A stretch of DNA of 64,000 bases from Rhizobium sp. N324 (GTDB taxonomy: Bacteria; Pseudomonadota; Alphaproteobacteria; Rhizobiales; Rhizobiaceae), in contig NZ_CP013630.1 in the NCBI RefSeq assembly GCF_001664485.1, positions 4,383,501-4,447,500 of the forward strand. The letters run 5' to 3'. Shown piece after piece: positions 49,079 through 58,277 of this stretch. The notes below the pieces were generated by a model. The model ran no database searches. It saw only the letters and a program-made list of their open reading frames with translations, and was not told the DNA's origin. Position numbers and translations under genes: made by a program. The first letter of the stretch is position 1; each line of letters opens with the position of its first letter.

Positions 49079-49111
49079 CGGGCGGCATGGCGACATGCCG
49101 CCCGTTTTCGT
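49079..49111 (+). terminator. Terminator after rpsP
   Basis: CGGGCGGCATG-GCGA-CATGCCGCCCG, an 11-bp stem, then TTTTCGTTT. Some read-through to rimM is likely because the operon continues. Confidence 0.9.
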
Positions 49112-49172
49112 TTCCAATTGATCGCACTTCGTTTATGAGAAACCTGTCTTTCGGCTTCACATGAAGGAACCC

Positions 49173-49742
49173 ATGACAAAGCTTGAAAACCCCGTTCTGA
49201 TGGCGACGATCGGCGGCGCGCAAGGTCTCCGTGGAGAGGTGCGCGCCAAGGCCTACACGGCCGATCCGAGCGCCCTTGGCGATTACGGCCATCTGCACAG
49301 CATGGACGGCCGCAGCTTCGAAGTCCTCGAAATCCGCGAGACGAAGAATGTCGTCGTCGTCCGTTTCCGCGGCGTCAACGACCGCAATGCCGCCGAGGCG
49401 CTGAACGGGCTCGAACTCTATATCGAGCGCGACAATCTGCCGGACGAGGAGCTTGAAGACGACGAGTTCTACTATGCCGATCTCGAAGGCCTGGAAGCAC
49501 GCGACGACAAGGGTGCCAGCTATGGCACGGTCACCGGCGTCTTCGATTTCGGCGCCGGCGATTTGCTGGAACTCAAGGGTCCGGGCAAGCGACCGGTGCT
49601 GATCCCCTTCTCCGAAGCCTCGGTGCTGGAAATCGACCTCGAGGCCGGCACGCTGCTGATCGACCCGCTGGCGGCGGGATTGGTCGACGATGCCGAAGAG
49701 CTTTCGAAATTCACCGCGGACAAGCCGAAAAAGAAGAAGTGA
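49173..49742 (+). CDS. rimM: Ribosome maturation factor RimM
   Basis: A 189-residue 16S processing factor. [11 protein letters not shown] at the N-terminus and the PRC-barrel motif [10 protein letters not shown] in the centre are diagnostic. The C-terminus is lysine-rich. AAGGA sits in front of 49173; a second ATG four codons upstream overlaps it. Overlaps trmD by 1 base. Confidence 0.95.
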   Translation: MTKLENPVLMATIGGAQGLRGEVRAKAYTADPSALGDYGHLHSMDGRSFEVLEIRETKNVVVVRFRGVNDRNAAEALNGLELYIERDNLPDEELEDDEFYYADLEGLEARDDKGASYGTVTGVFDFGAGDLLELKGPGKRPVLIPFSEASVLEIDLEAGTLLIDPLAAGLVDDAEELSKFTADKPKKKK

Positions 49743-50443
49743 TGGCTTTCCGGGCGAGCGTGCTGACACTCTATCCGGAAATGTTTCCGGGACATCTGGG
49801 CTTCTCGCTCGCCGGCAAGGCGATGGAGCGCGGGCAATGGTCGCTGGATGCGGTGCAGATCCGCGATTTCACCACCGACAAGCACCGCACCGTCGACGAC
49901 ACCCCGGCCGGCGGCGGCGCCGGCATGGTGCTGAAACCTGACGTTCTCGCGCGTGCGATCGACAGCACCGCGGAAAACGATACCCGCCCGCGCCTGCTGA
50001 TGAGCCCGCGCGGCCGGCCGCTGACGCAGGAGCGCGTGCGCGCGCTTGCTTCGGGCGATGGCGTCATCATAGTCTGTGGCCGCTTCGAGGGCGTCGACCA
50101 GCGGGTGATCGAGGCGCGCGGGCTGGAGGAGGTCTCGATCGGCGACTACGTGCTGTCAGGCGGCGAGCCGGCGGCGCTGATCGTGCTCGACGCGATCATC
50201 CGCATCCTGCCCGGCGTCATGGGCAACGATCTTTCCGGCCTGCACGAAAGCTTCGAAGGCGGGCTGCTGGAACATCCGCATTATACCAGGCCGCAGGCGT
50301 GGGAAGGCCGGGAAATTCCGGCGATCCTGACCTCTGGCAATCACGGCGCCATCGAGAAATGGCGGCACCAGGAAGCGGTGCGGCTGACGCGGGAGCGGCG
50401 GCCGGACCTTCTGGAAAAGGCGAAAACCGAGAAAAACGGCTGA
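49742..50443 (+). CDS. trmD: tRNA (guanine-N1)-methyltransferase
   Basis: A 233-residue SPOUT methyltransferase that makes m1G37. [10 protein letters not shown] opens the protein, [13 protein letters not shown] lies at about 52-64, and the knot carries [10 protein letters not shown] and G-D-Y-V-L-S-G-G-E. The start overlaps the rimM stop. Confidence 0.98.
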   Translation: MAFRASVLTLYPEMFPGHLGFSLAGKAMERGQWSLDAVQIRDFTTDKHRTVDDTPAGGGAGMVLKPDVLARAIDSTAENDTRPRLLMSPRGRPLTQERVRALASGDGVIIVCGRFEGVDQRVIEARGLEEVSIGDYVLSGGEPAALIVLDAIIRILPGVMGNDLSGLHESFEGGLLEHPHYTRPQAWEGREIPAILTSGNHGAIEKWRHQEAVRLTRERRPDLLEKAKTEKNG

Positions 50444-50656
50444 TACCAGCCTCCCTTTCACAAAAATGTCGTGCGAGGGATGACAAGCCCCGGCCTTTCG
50501 TGTATTGGCGCACGCGGAAATGGGGTTATCCCCGTCTGCCAGCAAACAAAGAATGGCGAACCCGCTCCCGCCCTGAAGGGCAAAGTCCTGAGGCCAGTTC
50601 CAAAGGATTCAGTGTCGAGCGCTCTGGCTGTTTCAGAAGAACCAAAGGTTAAGACG

Positions 50657-51202
50657 ATGAACATCATTCAGCAGCTTGAGGCCGAACAGGCCGCCAAGAT
50701 CGAAGCCAAGCGCACGCTTCCCGAATTTTCCCCGGGCGATACCGTCCGTGTCAACGTGAAGGTCACGGAAGGCAACCGTACCCGCGTTCAGGCCTATGAA
50801 GGCGTCTGCATCGCCCGCTCCGGCGGCGGCCTGCAGGAAAACTTCACGGTCCGCAAGATCTCCTACGGTGAAGGCGTCGAGCGCGTATTCCCGGTCTACT
50901 CGCCGATGATCGAAAGCGTCGACGTCGTTCGCCGCGGTAAGGTCCGCCGCGCCAAGCTCTATTACCTGCGTGATCGTCGTGGCAAGTCTGCCCGTATCGT
51001 TGAAGACACCGGCGTGCGCGCCCGCAAGCTCAACGACGCCGAGCGCGCCGCCATCGCCGAGGAAAAGGCACGCATCGAAGCTGAAAAGATTGCAGCAGCT
51101 CAGGCGCTCGCCGCCGAGAAGGCAGCAGCCGAAGCAGCAGAAGCCAAGGCCGCTGCTGAAGCAGCAGCCGCTGCCGCCGCAGCGGAACCGGCAGCAGAAT
51201 AA
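50657..51202 (+). CDS. rplS: 50S ribosomal protein L19
   Basis: A 181-residue protein. The conserved 115-residue core contains [11 protein letters not shown] and [14 protein letters not shown]. The last 60 residues are an Ala/Glu/Lys coiled-coil-like tail absent from E. coli (115 aa) but usual in rhizobia. The 213-bp gap to trmD probably holds its own promoter or leader. Confidence 0.98.
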   Translation: MNIIQQLEAEQAAKIEAKRTLPEFSPGDTVRVNVKVTEGNRTRVQAYEGVCIARSGGGLQENFTVRKISYGEGVERVFPVYSPMIESVDVVRRGKVRRAKLYYLRDRRGKSARIVEDTGVRARKLNDAERAAIAEEKARIEAEKIAAAQALAAEKAAAEAAEAKAAAEAAAAAAAAEPAAE

Positions 51203-51232
51203 GATCTGCGCACGCAAAATTCTTTCGCTTGG

Positions 51233-51266
51233 AAAGGCGGCCTTCGGGTCGCCTTTTCTCTTTTTT
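51233..51266 (+). terminator. Terminator after rplS
   Basis: AAAGGCG / CGCCTTT with inner GCC-TTCG-GGT pairing and a T-rich tail. Confidence 0.85.
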
Positions 51267-51347
51267 GCTTGGGCACGCAGCCGGCGGCCTTGCCTTCGGC
51301 ACGTTTTCCGTGACAATTTTCGCCGTTCAATCCCGGAGAGCCGTTCC

Positions 51348-52145
51348 ATGCTGTTTCGTCGTACTGTCCTTGCGAGCTTCGCCGCCCTTGCGCTTGCACC
51401 CTTGGCCGCATCGGCTGCTGAGCTGCCCAATCTTGGCGGAAAGAACGTCGTCGTCGTGACCGAGAACGCCTACCCGCCGCTGCAGTTCGTCGACCCGAAA
51501 TCCGGCAAGCCGATCGGCTGGGAATATGATGCGATGAGCGAAATCGCCAAGCGGCTGAATTTCAAGGTCGAATACCAGAACACCAGCTGGGACGCGATGA
51601 TCCAGGCGGTGTCCGACGGCCAGTACAATATCGGCATGACCGGCATCACCATCAAGGACGATCGCAAGCAGAAGGTGGATTTCTCCGATCCCTATATGCG
51701 TTCGCAGCAGTTCATGCTGGTGCGCGGCGACGAGAAACGTTTCACCGATGGAAAGTCCTTCGCCGCATTCAAGGATGGCCTGGTCGGCGCCCAGCCCGGC
51801 ACCACGCCCTTCTACACCGCCGTTTACGAGGTGCTCGACGGCAATGAGCAGAACCCGCGCATCAAGCTCTTCGAAACCTTCGGCGCCACCGTTCAGGCGC
51901 TGAAGGCCGGCGACGTCGATGTGGTGCTGACCGACGGCACCGCCGGCAAGGGTTATGTCGATGCCTCGAACGGCGCCCTGAAGCTGATCGGCGGGCCGCT
52001 CGGCACCGAGGATTTCGGCTTCATCTTCCCGAAGGGCTCCGATCTCGTCGCCCCCGTCAACGCCGCCATTTCAGTCCTCAAGGCCGACGGCACGCTGGAT
52101 GCGCTGAACAAGAAGTGGTTCCTCGACTACAAGATGGGCGAATGA
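51348..52145 (+). CDS. Polar amino acid ABC transporter substrate-binding protein
   Basis: A 265-residue periplasmic protein of the SBP_bac_3 family. Signal peptide residues 1-23 (A-A-S-A-A). The mature chain has T-E-N-A-Y-P-P-L-Q-F near 38-47, G-W-E-Y-D-A and G-M-T-G-I-T-I, the standard ligand-site signatures. GGAGAG precedes the start. The ligand class is polar amino acids; the exact one is unknown. Confidence 0.93.
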   Translation: MLFRRTVLASFAALALAPLAASAAELPNLGGKNVVVVTENAYPPLQFVDPKSGKPIGWEYDAMSEIAKRLNFKVEYQNTSWDAMIQAVSDGQYNIGMTGITIKDDRKQKVDFSDPYMRSQQFMLVRGDEKRFTDGKSFAAFKDGLVGAQPGTTPFYTAVYEVLDGNEQNPRIKLFETFGATVQALKAGDVDVVLTDGTAGKGYVDASNGALKLIGGPLGTEDFGFIFPKGSDLVAPVNAAISVLKADGTLDALNKKWFLDYKMGE

Positions 52146-52161
52146 CGCCGAGCCATAGCTG

Positions 52162-52974
52162 ATGGCTTTGCGACCATCTCCCGACAGACACGTCAAGGAC
52201 GACTATCCATGGTGGCTGGTCGCGCTCGTTGCGATCGGCATCGTCCTTGCCGCGGTCATCGTCACCAACGACATCTACGCCCAGGTCTTCCGCACCGTCG
52301 TCAACGGTGTCGGTATCACCGTCTTCGTGACGCTGGTCGCTTTCGTGCTCGCCACCCTGCTCGGCCTCGGAATCTGCCTGCTCGGCATGGCCGATAGCCC
52401 GGTGCTGCGCCAGATCGCACGCTTCTACATCGAGATCATCCGCGGTATCCCGATCCTGGTGCTCCTGTTCTACGTCGCCTTCGTCGGCGCTCCGGCCCTG
52501 GTTGCCGGCTATAATTTTCTGATTTCGCCGCTGGTGAGTTCAGGCATGGCCGAACCCATCCTGGTGCGCGATCTGTCGCTGATGTGGCGGGCGATCATCG
52601 CGCTGACGATCGGTTATTCCTCCTTCATCGCCGAAATCTTCCGGGCCGGCTTCCAGTCGGTCGATCTCGGCCAGATCGAGGCCGCCAAAGCACTCGGCCT
52701 TTCCCGCTACCGGCGTTTCCGCTCCGTCGTCTTCCCGCAGGCGATCCGGGTGATCTTCCCGCCGCTTTCCAACGATTTCGTCTCGATGGTCAAGGATTCA
52801 TCACTCGTCTCCGTTCTCGGCGTCGCCGACATCACCCAGATGGGCAAGGTCTATGCCGCCGGCTCCTTCCGCTTCTTCGAGACCTATTCGATCGTCACCT
52901 ATATCTACCTGATCCTGACGATCGGCCTGTCGCTGGCGCTACGGCGGACAGAGAAATGGATGAAGTCGCGGTAA
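52162..52974 (+). CDS. Amino acid ABC transporter permease
   Basis: A 270-residue HisM/GlnP-type permease with five to six helices. E-I-I-R-G-I-P-I-L-V and the EAA loop E-A-A-K-A-L-G-L-S-R-Y-R-R-F are present. It follows the binding protein by 16 bp. No ATPase gene follows, so the importer must borrow one encoded elsewhere. Confidence 0.93.
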   Translation: MALRPSPDRHVKDDYPWWLVALVAIGIVLAAVIVTNDIYAQVFRTVVNGVGITVFVTLVAFVLATLLGLGICLLGMADSPVLRQIARFYIEIIRGIPILVLLFYVAFVGAPALVAGYNFLISPLVSSGMAEPILVRDLSLMWRAIIALTIGYSSFIAEIFRAGFQSVDLGQIEAAKALGLSRYRRFRSVVFPQAIRVIFPPLSNDFVSMVKDSSLVSVLGVADITQMGKVYAAGSFRFFETYSIVTYIYLILTIGLSLALRRTEKWMKSR

Positions 52975-53012
52975 AGCCGTGACACGCCGAGGAGACCGCG
53001 GAAGGGCTGTTG

Positions 53013-53174
53013 ATGATTCAAATTGAAGCCGCCGCGAAAAATCGCTATATGCAGGCGATGGAATCCAAGTTCAGATGCACAGGCGCGCATATTTTCGTGC
53101 TGCAGGACCATTATCGCCTGCCGGCGCGGTTCTTTGCATGCGTGTCCGGTGCGCTCAACAGCCGACTTCGTTGA
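53013..53174 (+). CDS. Possible small protein, 53 aa
   Basis: An ATG with AAGGG seven bases upstream opens a 53-codon frame starting M-I-Q-I-E-A-A-A-K-N-R-Y and ending S-G-A-L-N-S-R-L-R. It has two Cys residues and no membrane helix. No family recognised. It fills the gap between the permease and leuC. Confidence 0.35.
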   Translation: MIQIEAAAKNRYMQAMESKFRCTGAHIFVLQDHYRLPARFFACVSGALNSRLR

Positions 53175-53249
53175 TCGAATGACGGCCGGCGGAGCTTGAT
53201 CCGCTTTTTACTCGATTTCCCAAAAGCATCCAAAAACGGACTTAACGCC

Positions 53250-54659
53250 ATGAGCGCACCGCGTACCCTCTACGACAAGATCTGGGACGATCATCTGGTC
53301 GACGAACAGAAAGACGGCACCTGTCTTCTCTACATCGACCGCCACCTGGTCCACGAAGTCACCTCGCCGCAGGCGTTCGAAGGCCTGCGGATGACCGGCC
53401 GCAAGGTTCGCGCCCCGGAAAAGACGCTCGCCGTCGTCGACCATAACGTTCCGACCTCGCCCGACCGCCATCTCGGCATCAAGAACGAGGAAAGCCGCAT
53501 CCAGGTGGAAGCGCTGGCGACCAACGCCGCCGAATTCGGCGTCGAATATTATTCGGCAAACGACAAGCGCCAGGGCATCGTTCACATCGTCGGTCCGGAA
53601 CAGGGCTTCACCCTGCCCGGCATGACGATCGTCTGCGGCGACAGCCACACCTCGACGCACGGCGCCTTCGGCGCGCTGGCGCACGGCATCGGCACCTCCG
53701 AAGTCGAGCATGTGCTGGCGACCCAGACGCTGATCCAGAAGAAGGCGAAGAACATGCTGGTGCGGGTCGATGGCCTGCTGCCGCCGCACGTTACCGCCAA
53801 GGACATCATCCTCGCCATCATCGGCGAAATCGGCACCGCCGGCGGCACCGGCCACGTCATCGAATTTGCCGGCGAAGCGATCCGCTCGCTGTCGATGGAA
53901 GGCCGCATGACCATCTGCAACATGACCATCGAAGGCGGCGCCCGCGCCGGCCTGATCGCCCCTGACGAAAAGACCTTCGAATACATCAAGGGCAAGCCGC
54001 GCGCGCCGAAGGGCGAGGCGCTGGAGCAGGCGATCGCCTACTGGAAGACGCTGCAGACCGACGAGGGTGCGCATTACGACCGCGTCGTCGTGCTCGATGC
54101 CGCCAGCCTGCCGCCGATCGTCTCCTGGGGCTCCTCGCCCGAGGACGTCATCTCCGTCCAGGGCATCGTTCCCAATCCCGACGATATCCAGGACGAGACC
54201 AAGCGCACCTCCAAATGGCGCGCGCTCGACTATATGGGCCTGAAGCCCGGCACCAAAATGACCGACATCACGCTTGATCGCGTCTTCATCGGCTCCTGCA
54301 CCAACGGCCGCATCGAGGATCTGCGCGAAGTCGCCAAGGTGGTCGAAGGCAAGACGGTTGCCGCAACCGTCGATGCGATGATCGTTCCGGGCTCCGGCCT
54401 CGTCAAGGAACAGGCGGAAGCAGAGGGCCTCGACAAGATCTTCAAGGCCGCCGGCTTCGACTGGCGCGAGCCGGGCTGCTCCATGTGCCTTGCCATGAAC
54501 GACGACCGCCTGAAGCCGGGCGAGCGCTGCGCCTCGACCTCGAACCGCAACTTCGAAGGCCGCCAGGGCTTCAAAGGCCGCACGCACCTCGTCTCGCCGG
54601 CAATGGCGGCGGCGGCGGCGATTGCCGGTCATTTCGTCGATATCCGCGAGTGGAACTGA
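53250..54659 (+). CDS. leuC: 3-isopropylmalate dehydratase large subunit
   Basis: A 469-residue aconitase-family subunit in leucine synthesis. The Fe-S cysteines lie in I-G-S-C-T-N-G-R and [17 protein letters not shown] and C-G-D-S-H-T-S-T are substrate-region motifs. The small subunit leuD is not adjacent, as in other rhizobia. The start at 53250 gives the usual [10 protein letters not shown]. Confidence 0.98.
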   Translation: MSAPRTLYDKIWDDHLVDEQKDGTCLLYIDRHLVHEVTSPQAFEGLRMTGRKVRAPEKTLAVVDHNVPTSPDRHLGIKNEESRIQVEALATNAAEFGVEYYSANDKRQGIVHIVGPEQGFTLPGMTIVCGDSHTSTHGAFGALAHGIGTSEVEHVLATQTLIQKKAKNMLVRVDGLLPPHVTAKDIILAIIGEIGTAGGTGHVIEFAGEAIRSLSMEGRMTICNMTIEGGARAGLIAPDEKTFEYIKGKPRAPKGEALEQAIAYWKTLQTDEGAHYDRVVVLDAASLPPIVSWGSSPEDVISVQGIVPNPDDIQDETKRTSKWRALDYMGLKPGTKMTDITLDRVFIGSCTNGRIEDLREVAKVVEGKTVAATVDAMIVPGSGLVKEQAEAEGLDKIFKAAGFDWREPGCSMCLAMNDDRLKPGERCASTSNRNFEGRQGFKGRTHLVSPAMAAAAAIAGHFVDIREWN

Positions 54660-54683
54660 TCCCTCGTCCGACGGGAAGAGTAT

Positions 54684-54726
54684 GAAAACCGCCCGATGCG
54701 CTCCGCGCGCATCGGGCGGTTTTGCT
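54684..54726 (+). terminator. Terminator after leuC
   Basis: ACCGCCCGATGCG / CGCATCGGGCGGT, a 13-bp stem, followed by TTTGCTTTCT. Confidence 0.9.
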
Positions 54727-54918
54727 TTCTATGGCGGCTGCGCCCTATCCCGCTGTAATTCAACGGGTAAGCCCGTTTGTGGATGGCCCGCTTTGCCAAT
54801 TTCATCCTTTCGGGCAATCGACATCGGAAAACGCCTGTGGCCTCATCGATATGGGGCGCGATACACGACAGATCCCGTTCAGGCCTTCGGCGAACACCGC
54901 GCCATCGAGGGAAGGGCC

Positions 54919-55272
54919 ATGAGGCAGAAAATAGTACGGAGTTTACTGCAAGCCAGCCTGTTCGTGTTTGCATCCCTGACATCGATCGACACCGCCGGCG
55001 CCGGGACCCTCCATCCCGCGATCGCAGTTATGGCGCCGTCCGGCCTGCTGCAGCAGGTCGCGCAAAACGAGATCCCATCCCTCAACGGATATCGCGGCTA
55101 TGGCAGCCCCCGGCCCGGCTATATCAAGAGCTCGAACGGCTATTGGTATCCCGCGCGGGCTTTCAACACTTCTGACGAATATACCGGCTCGATCGGACGG
55201 CCACAGCGCATGAACAATAGCTGTGACTTCGGCTTTGCCCCGACGAACGGATCGTCGAACTGCAATTACTGA
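54919..55272 (+). CDS. Exported hypothetical protein, 117 aa
   Basis: A signal peptide (residues 1-28, ending A-G-A) is followed by a Gly/Tyr/Pro-rich mature chain: G-Y-R-G-Y-G-S-P-R-P-G-Y, then N-G-Y-W-Y-P. Two Cys residues near the C-terminus (C-D-F-G-F and N-C-N-Y) could pair. GAAGG precedes the start. It resembles small cell-surface proteins of rhizobia but matches no family I can name. Confidence 0.6.
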   Translation: MRQKIVRSLLQASLFVFASLTSIDTAGAGTLHPAIAVMAPSGLLQQVAQNEIPSLNGYRGYGSPRPGYIKSSNGYWYPARAFNTSDEYTGSIGRPQRMNNSCDFGFAPTNGSSNCNY

Positions 55273-55367
55273 TCGAAGTCCGCATTCTCCGTCATGCGGC
55301 AGTCGCCGCGGGTAGTTTACCCGGAAGACCGCCGCAGCAATTGTTTTAGCGCTGATCGCAACGGTGA

Positions 55368-56198
55368 TCAGAAAGTTGCCGTCATCGGGTCCGGCCCCAT
55401 GCGGGCGCCGGCGCTGTCGAGCCTGGCAATCGCCGCCATATCGTCGGCATCGAGCTTGAAGTCGAACACCTGGAAATTCTCCTCGATGCGCGACGGCGTC
55501 ACCGACTTCGGGATGACGACGAGGCCGGTGTCGAGGTGCCAGCGGATGATGACCTGAGCCGGCGTCTTGCTATGTTTCCGGGCGATCTCACCGATAACGG
55601 GGTTCGAGATGAACTTGCCCTGGCCGAGCGGGCTCCAGGATTCAGTGGCGATACCAAGTTTCCTGTGCGCCTCCTGCGCCGCTTTCTGCTGAAAGTCGGG
55701 ATGCAGCTCGATCTGGTTGATGACCGGAACGACGCCGGTTTCGCCGATGATGCGCTCCAGATGTTCGGGACAGAAATTCGACACGCCGATCGAGCGGGCG
55801 CGGCCCTCTTCGCGGATGCGCACGAAGGCCTTCCAGGTTTCGGTGTAGAGGCCGCGATGCGGCGACGGCCAGTGAACGAGATAGAGGTCGACATAGTCGG
55901 AACCGAGCTTCTTCAGACTGCCGTCGAAGGCGCTGAGCGTATTGTCGTAGCCCTGGTCGGTGTTTCTGAGCTTGGTGGTGACGAAGATGTCCTTGCGGTC
56001 GAGGCCGGAGGCGCGGATGCCTTCGCCGACACCCTCTTCGTTGTCGTAGCCGGACGCCGTATCGATATGGCGATAGCCGGCGGCAATCGCCGCGCGCACC
56101 GTCGGAGCGGCGATCTCCTGCGGCGTCTGCCAGACACCGAGGCCGACCTGGGGAATGGAATGTCCGTCATGGAAAGTGATGATGGGTTGAGCGGTCAC
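55368..56198 (-). CDS. Aldo/keto reductase
   Basis: A 276-residue NADPH-dependent reductase. The catalytic tetrad is visible: D in H-I-D-T-A, Y in S-G-Y-D-N-E, K in T-T-K-L and H in V-H-W-P. The cofactor loop is I-P-K-S-V-T-P-S-R-I, of the 2,5-diketogluconate reductase-like group. GTG start at 56198 with GGAG seven bases upstream. Confidence 0.93.
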   Translation of the reverse strand: MTAQPIITFHDGHSIPQVGLGVWQTPQEIAAPTVRAAIAAGYRHIDTASGYDNEEGVGEGIRASGLDRKDIFVTTKLRNTDQGYDNTLSAFDGSLKKLGSDYVDLYLVHWPSPHRGLYTETWKAFVRIREEGRARSIGVSNFCPEHLERIIGETGVVPVINQIELHPDFQQKAAQEAHRKLGIATESWSPLGQGKFISNPVIGEIARKHSKTPAQVIIRWHLDTGLVVIPKSVTPSRIEENFQVFDFKLDADDMAAIARLDSAGARMGPDPMTATF

Positions 56199-56329
56199 AC
56201 TATATCTCCGGGAGTTTGAAGAATTGGACGAGGCATGAATTGCGCCCGCACTTTGGAGCGTCCCGGAGCGCATTTCAGCCTGAGCGCTCGGTCACCGGAA
56301 AGATATAGGCAGCCGGATCCGGATGACAA

Positions 56330-56878
56330 TCAGAGGACCCGGACAATCGTCCCCTTCCGAAGATGCGGCAGAAGCCGGCGCATGTCGCGCAGGCTGACCG
56401 CCACGCAACCGGCCGTCGGCTCGTAGCCTGGGCGGATGAGATGGAAGAAGATCGCCGAGCCGCGATTGCGCACCCGCGAGGAGATGTTCCAGTCCATCAC
56501 CAGGCAGATGTCGTAAAGCCCGTCGCTGCGCCGCATCTCCTCATGGCTTGCGCCGAACGGCGCCCGGACGAGGCGGTTATAGCTGGCGTTGCCGGGCTGA
56601 TCACACCAGAGCATGTCGGCGCGGATTCGGCGGATGGGAAGCGGGGTAGCAAGCCGGCCGTTGCGCTCACCGCGCCGGAAGCCGGATATCAGCCGCATCG
56701 AGGCGATCGGCGTGGCGCCGTCGCCCTCGCGTTTGATCACGCTGCGGCCGGAGCGGCCGATCGCGGCAGGGACGGTGATCGCGCCGAGCCGGACGATCGC
56801 CCGGCTCTTGCGCCCGGGCGCCGGCCGCACCACGATCGTCGACGGCTTCACCCCCGGCGCCCGCCTTGTTTTTTCCAT
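56330..56878 (-). CDS. L,D-transpeptidase (YkuD) family protein
   Basis: A 182-residue protein. The YkuD catalytic site is F-F-H-L-I-R and T-A-G-C-V-A-V, with the nucleophile Cys. E-G-D-G-A-T-P-I-A-S is the conserved N-terminal stretch. Such enzymes make 3-3 cross-links in peptidoglycan or attach proteins. No clear signal peptide is present from this start; Met at 56923 is an alternative. Confidence 0.85.
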   Translation of the reverse strand: MEKTRRAPGVKPSTIVVRPAPGRKSRAIVRLGAITVPAAIGRSGRSVIKREGDGATPIASMRLISGFRRGERNGRLATPLPIRRIRADMLWCDQPGNASYNRLVRAPFGASHEEMRRSDGLYDICLVMDWNISSRVRNRGSAIFFHLIRPGYEPTAGCVAVSLRDMRRLLPHLRKGTIVRVL

Positions 56879-57018
56879 TTTTCTCGCATGTCTTGCATTG
56901 TCTGGGGCTCCGATTGAAATCATATCAAAACCTGCGCTGCAACGGCCCGCCGCGCGATCCTTGCCAAATGAGGAATTTGGCGTAGGACTAGGGGACTTAA
57001 CATGAGGAAAGCAAGGGC

Positions 57019-57702
57019 ATGACCGCACGCACCATTCTTTTGGTGGATGACGACGATGACCTTCGTCAGACGCTGACGGAGCAATTGTCGCTGTATGAGG
57101 AATTTTCGGTTCTGCAGGAAGCCAACGCCGGCAAGGGTGTTGCCACCGCCCGCTCGACGCCGGTCGACCTCTTGATCATGGATGTCGGCCTGCCCGATAT
57201 GGATGGCCGCGAGGCGGTCAAGCTGCTGCGCAAGGGCGGCTTCAAGGCGCCGATCATCATGCTGACCGGCCACGATACCGATTCGGATACGATCCTCGGC
57301 CTCGAAGCCGGCGCCAACGATTATGTCACCAAGCCTTTCCGCTTCGCCGTGCTGCTCGCGCGCATCCGGGTGCAGCTGCGCCAGCACGAGCAGAGCGAGG
57401 ACGCCACCTTCACCGTCGGCCCCTACCTGTTCAAACCGAGCCAGAAGCTGCTGACCACCGACAACGGCCAGAAGATCCGGCTGACGGAAAAGGAGGCGGC
57501 GATCATCCGCTATCTCTACCGGGCCGAACAGAAGGTCGTCACCCGCGACGTGCTTCTCGAAGAGGTCTGGGGCTATAACTCGGGCGTCACCACGCATACG
57601 CTGGAAACCCATGTCTATCGGCTGCGCCAGAAGATCGAGCGCGATCCCTCCAATGCCGAAATCCTGGTGACGGAAAACGGCGGCTACAAGATCATACCCT
57701 AG
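57019..57702 (+). CDS. cenR: OmpR-type response regulator, CenR-like
   Basis: A 227-residue response regulator. The receiver has the acidic D-D-D-D-D pocket, phosphoacceptor D in I-M-D-V-G-L-P-D, T in M-L-T-G-H and K in V-T-K-P-F. The winged helix holds E-V-W-G-Y-N-S-G-V-T-T-H-T-L-E-T-H. The sequence is very close to Caulobacter CenR, an essential envelope regulator, as I remember it. The partner kinase CenK is not adjacent. Its stop codon lies in a repeat. Confidence 0.88.
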   Translation: MTARTILLVDDDDDLRQTLTEQLSLYEEFSVLQEANAGKGVATARSTPVDLLIMDVGLPDMDGREAVKLLRKGGFKAPIIMLTGHDTDSDTILGLEAGANDYVTKPFRFAVLLARIRVQLRQHEQSEDATFTVGPYLFKPSQKLLTTDNGQKIRLTEKEAAIIRYLYRAEQKVVTRDVLLEEVWGYNSGVTTHTLETHVYRLRQKIERDPSNAEILVTENGGYKIIP

Positions 57703-57800
57703 AGCAATTCCATTTTTCTCCGAATCACGGAAATGCTCCATCTCTTTGTTTTCACCCAATTCCAGCAAAACCACGACGCAGTTTTGCTGGAATCGCTCTA
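57700..57800. repeat. RIME-like repeat containing the cenR stop codon
   Basis: Bounded by TAGAGCAATTCCA and TGGAATCGCTCTA. The right half has ATTCCAGCAAAAC-N9-GTTTTGCTGGAAT. The TAG of cenR is the first three bases of the element. Confidence 0.7.
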
Positions 57801-57815
57801 AGGCGAAAAGCTCGC

Positions 57816-58271
57816 ATGGCGCTGACCGACGACATCCGCATGCTCGCGCAGCTTCCTCTGTTCAAGGACATGAACGAGGATCAGCTGCGGCTGATTGCCT
57901 TCGGCGCCGACCGGCGCATGATCGCCGCCGGCCAGATGCTGTTTCGCCAGGGCTCGCCCGCCGAGAGCGCCTATGTCGTCCTCAGCGGCAGCCTGGAGCT
58001 GAGTGCAACGAGCAGTGACGGCATACAGAGGACGGGGGGGATCGCCGGCCCGGGAACGCTGGTTTCCGAGCTGGCGCTGGTGACGCTGGTGGAGCGCAAA
58101 TTCACCGCGGTCGCGCGCGAGGACACCAGCATCATCCGCATTACCCGTGCCCTTTTCCACCGGCTGATCGAAGAATATCCGGAAGCAGCCCGGCCGATCG
58201 AGAACCGCATCCGCGACAATCTCGCCGAACTTGCGGCAAAGGCCGCAAGCCAGTTCTACCGCTTCAGCTGA
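57816..58271 (+). CDS. Cyclic nucleotide-binding domain protein
   Basis: A 151-residue single-domain protein. L-P-L-F-K-D-M-N near the start and L-F-R-Q-G-S-P-A-E-S-A-Y-V-V-L-S-G-S-L-E-L fit the CRP-type cNMP-binding barrel. The phosphate-binding cassette, around G-T-L-V-S-E-L-A-L, has the Glu but lacks the usual Arg. No DNA-binding or enzymatic domain is attached. Confidence 0.85.
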   Translation: MALTDDIRMLAQLPLFKDMNEDQLRLIAFGADRRMIAAGQMLFRQGSPAESAYVVLSGSLELSATSSDGIQRTGGIAGPGTLVSELALVTLVERKFTAVAREDTSIIRITRALFHRLIEEYPEAARPIENRIRDNLAELAAKAASQFYRFS

Positions 58272-58277
58272 GCGCTG

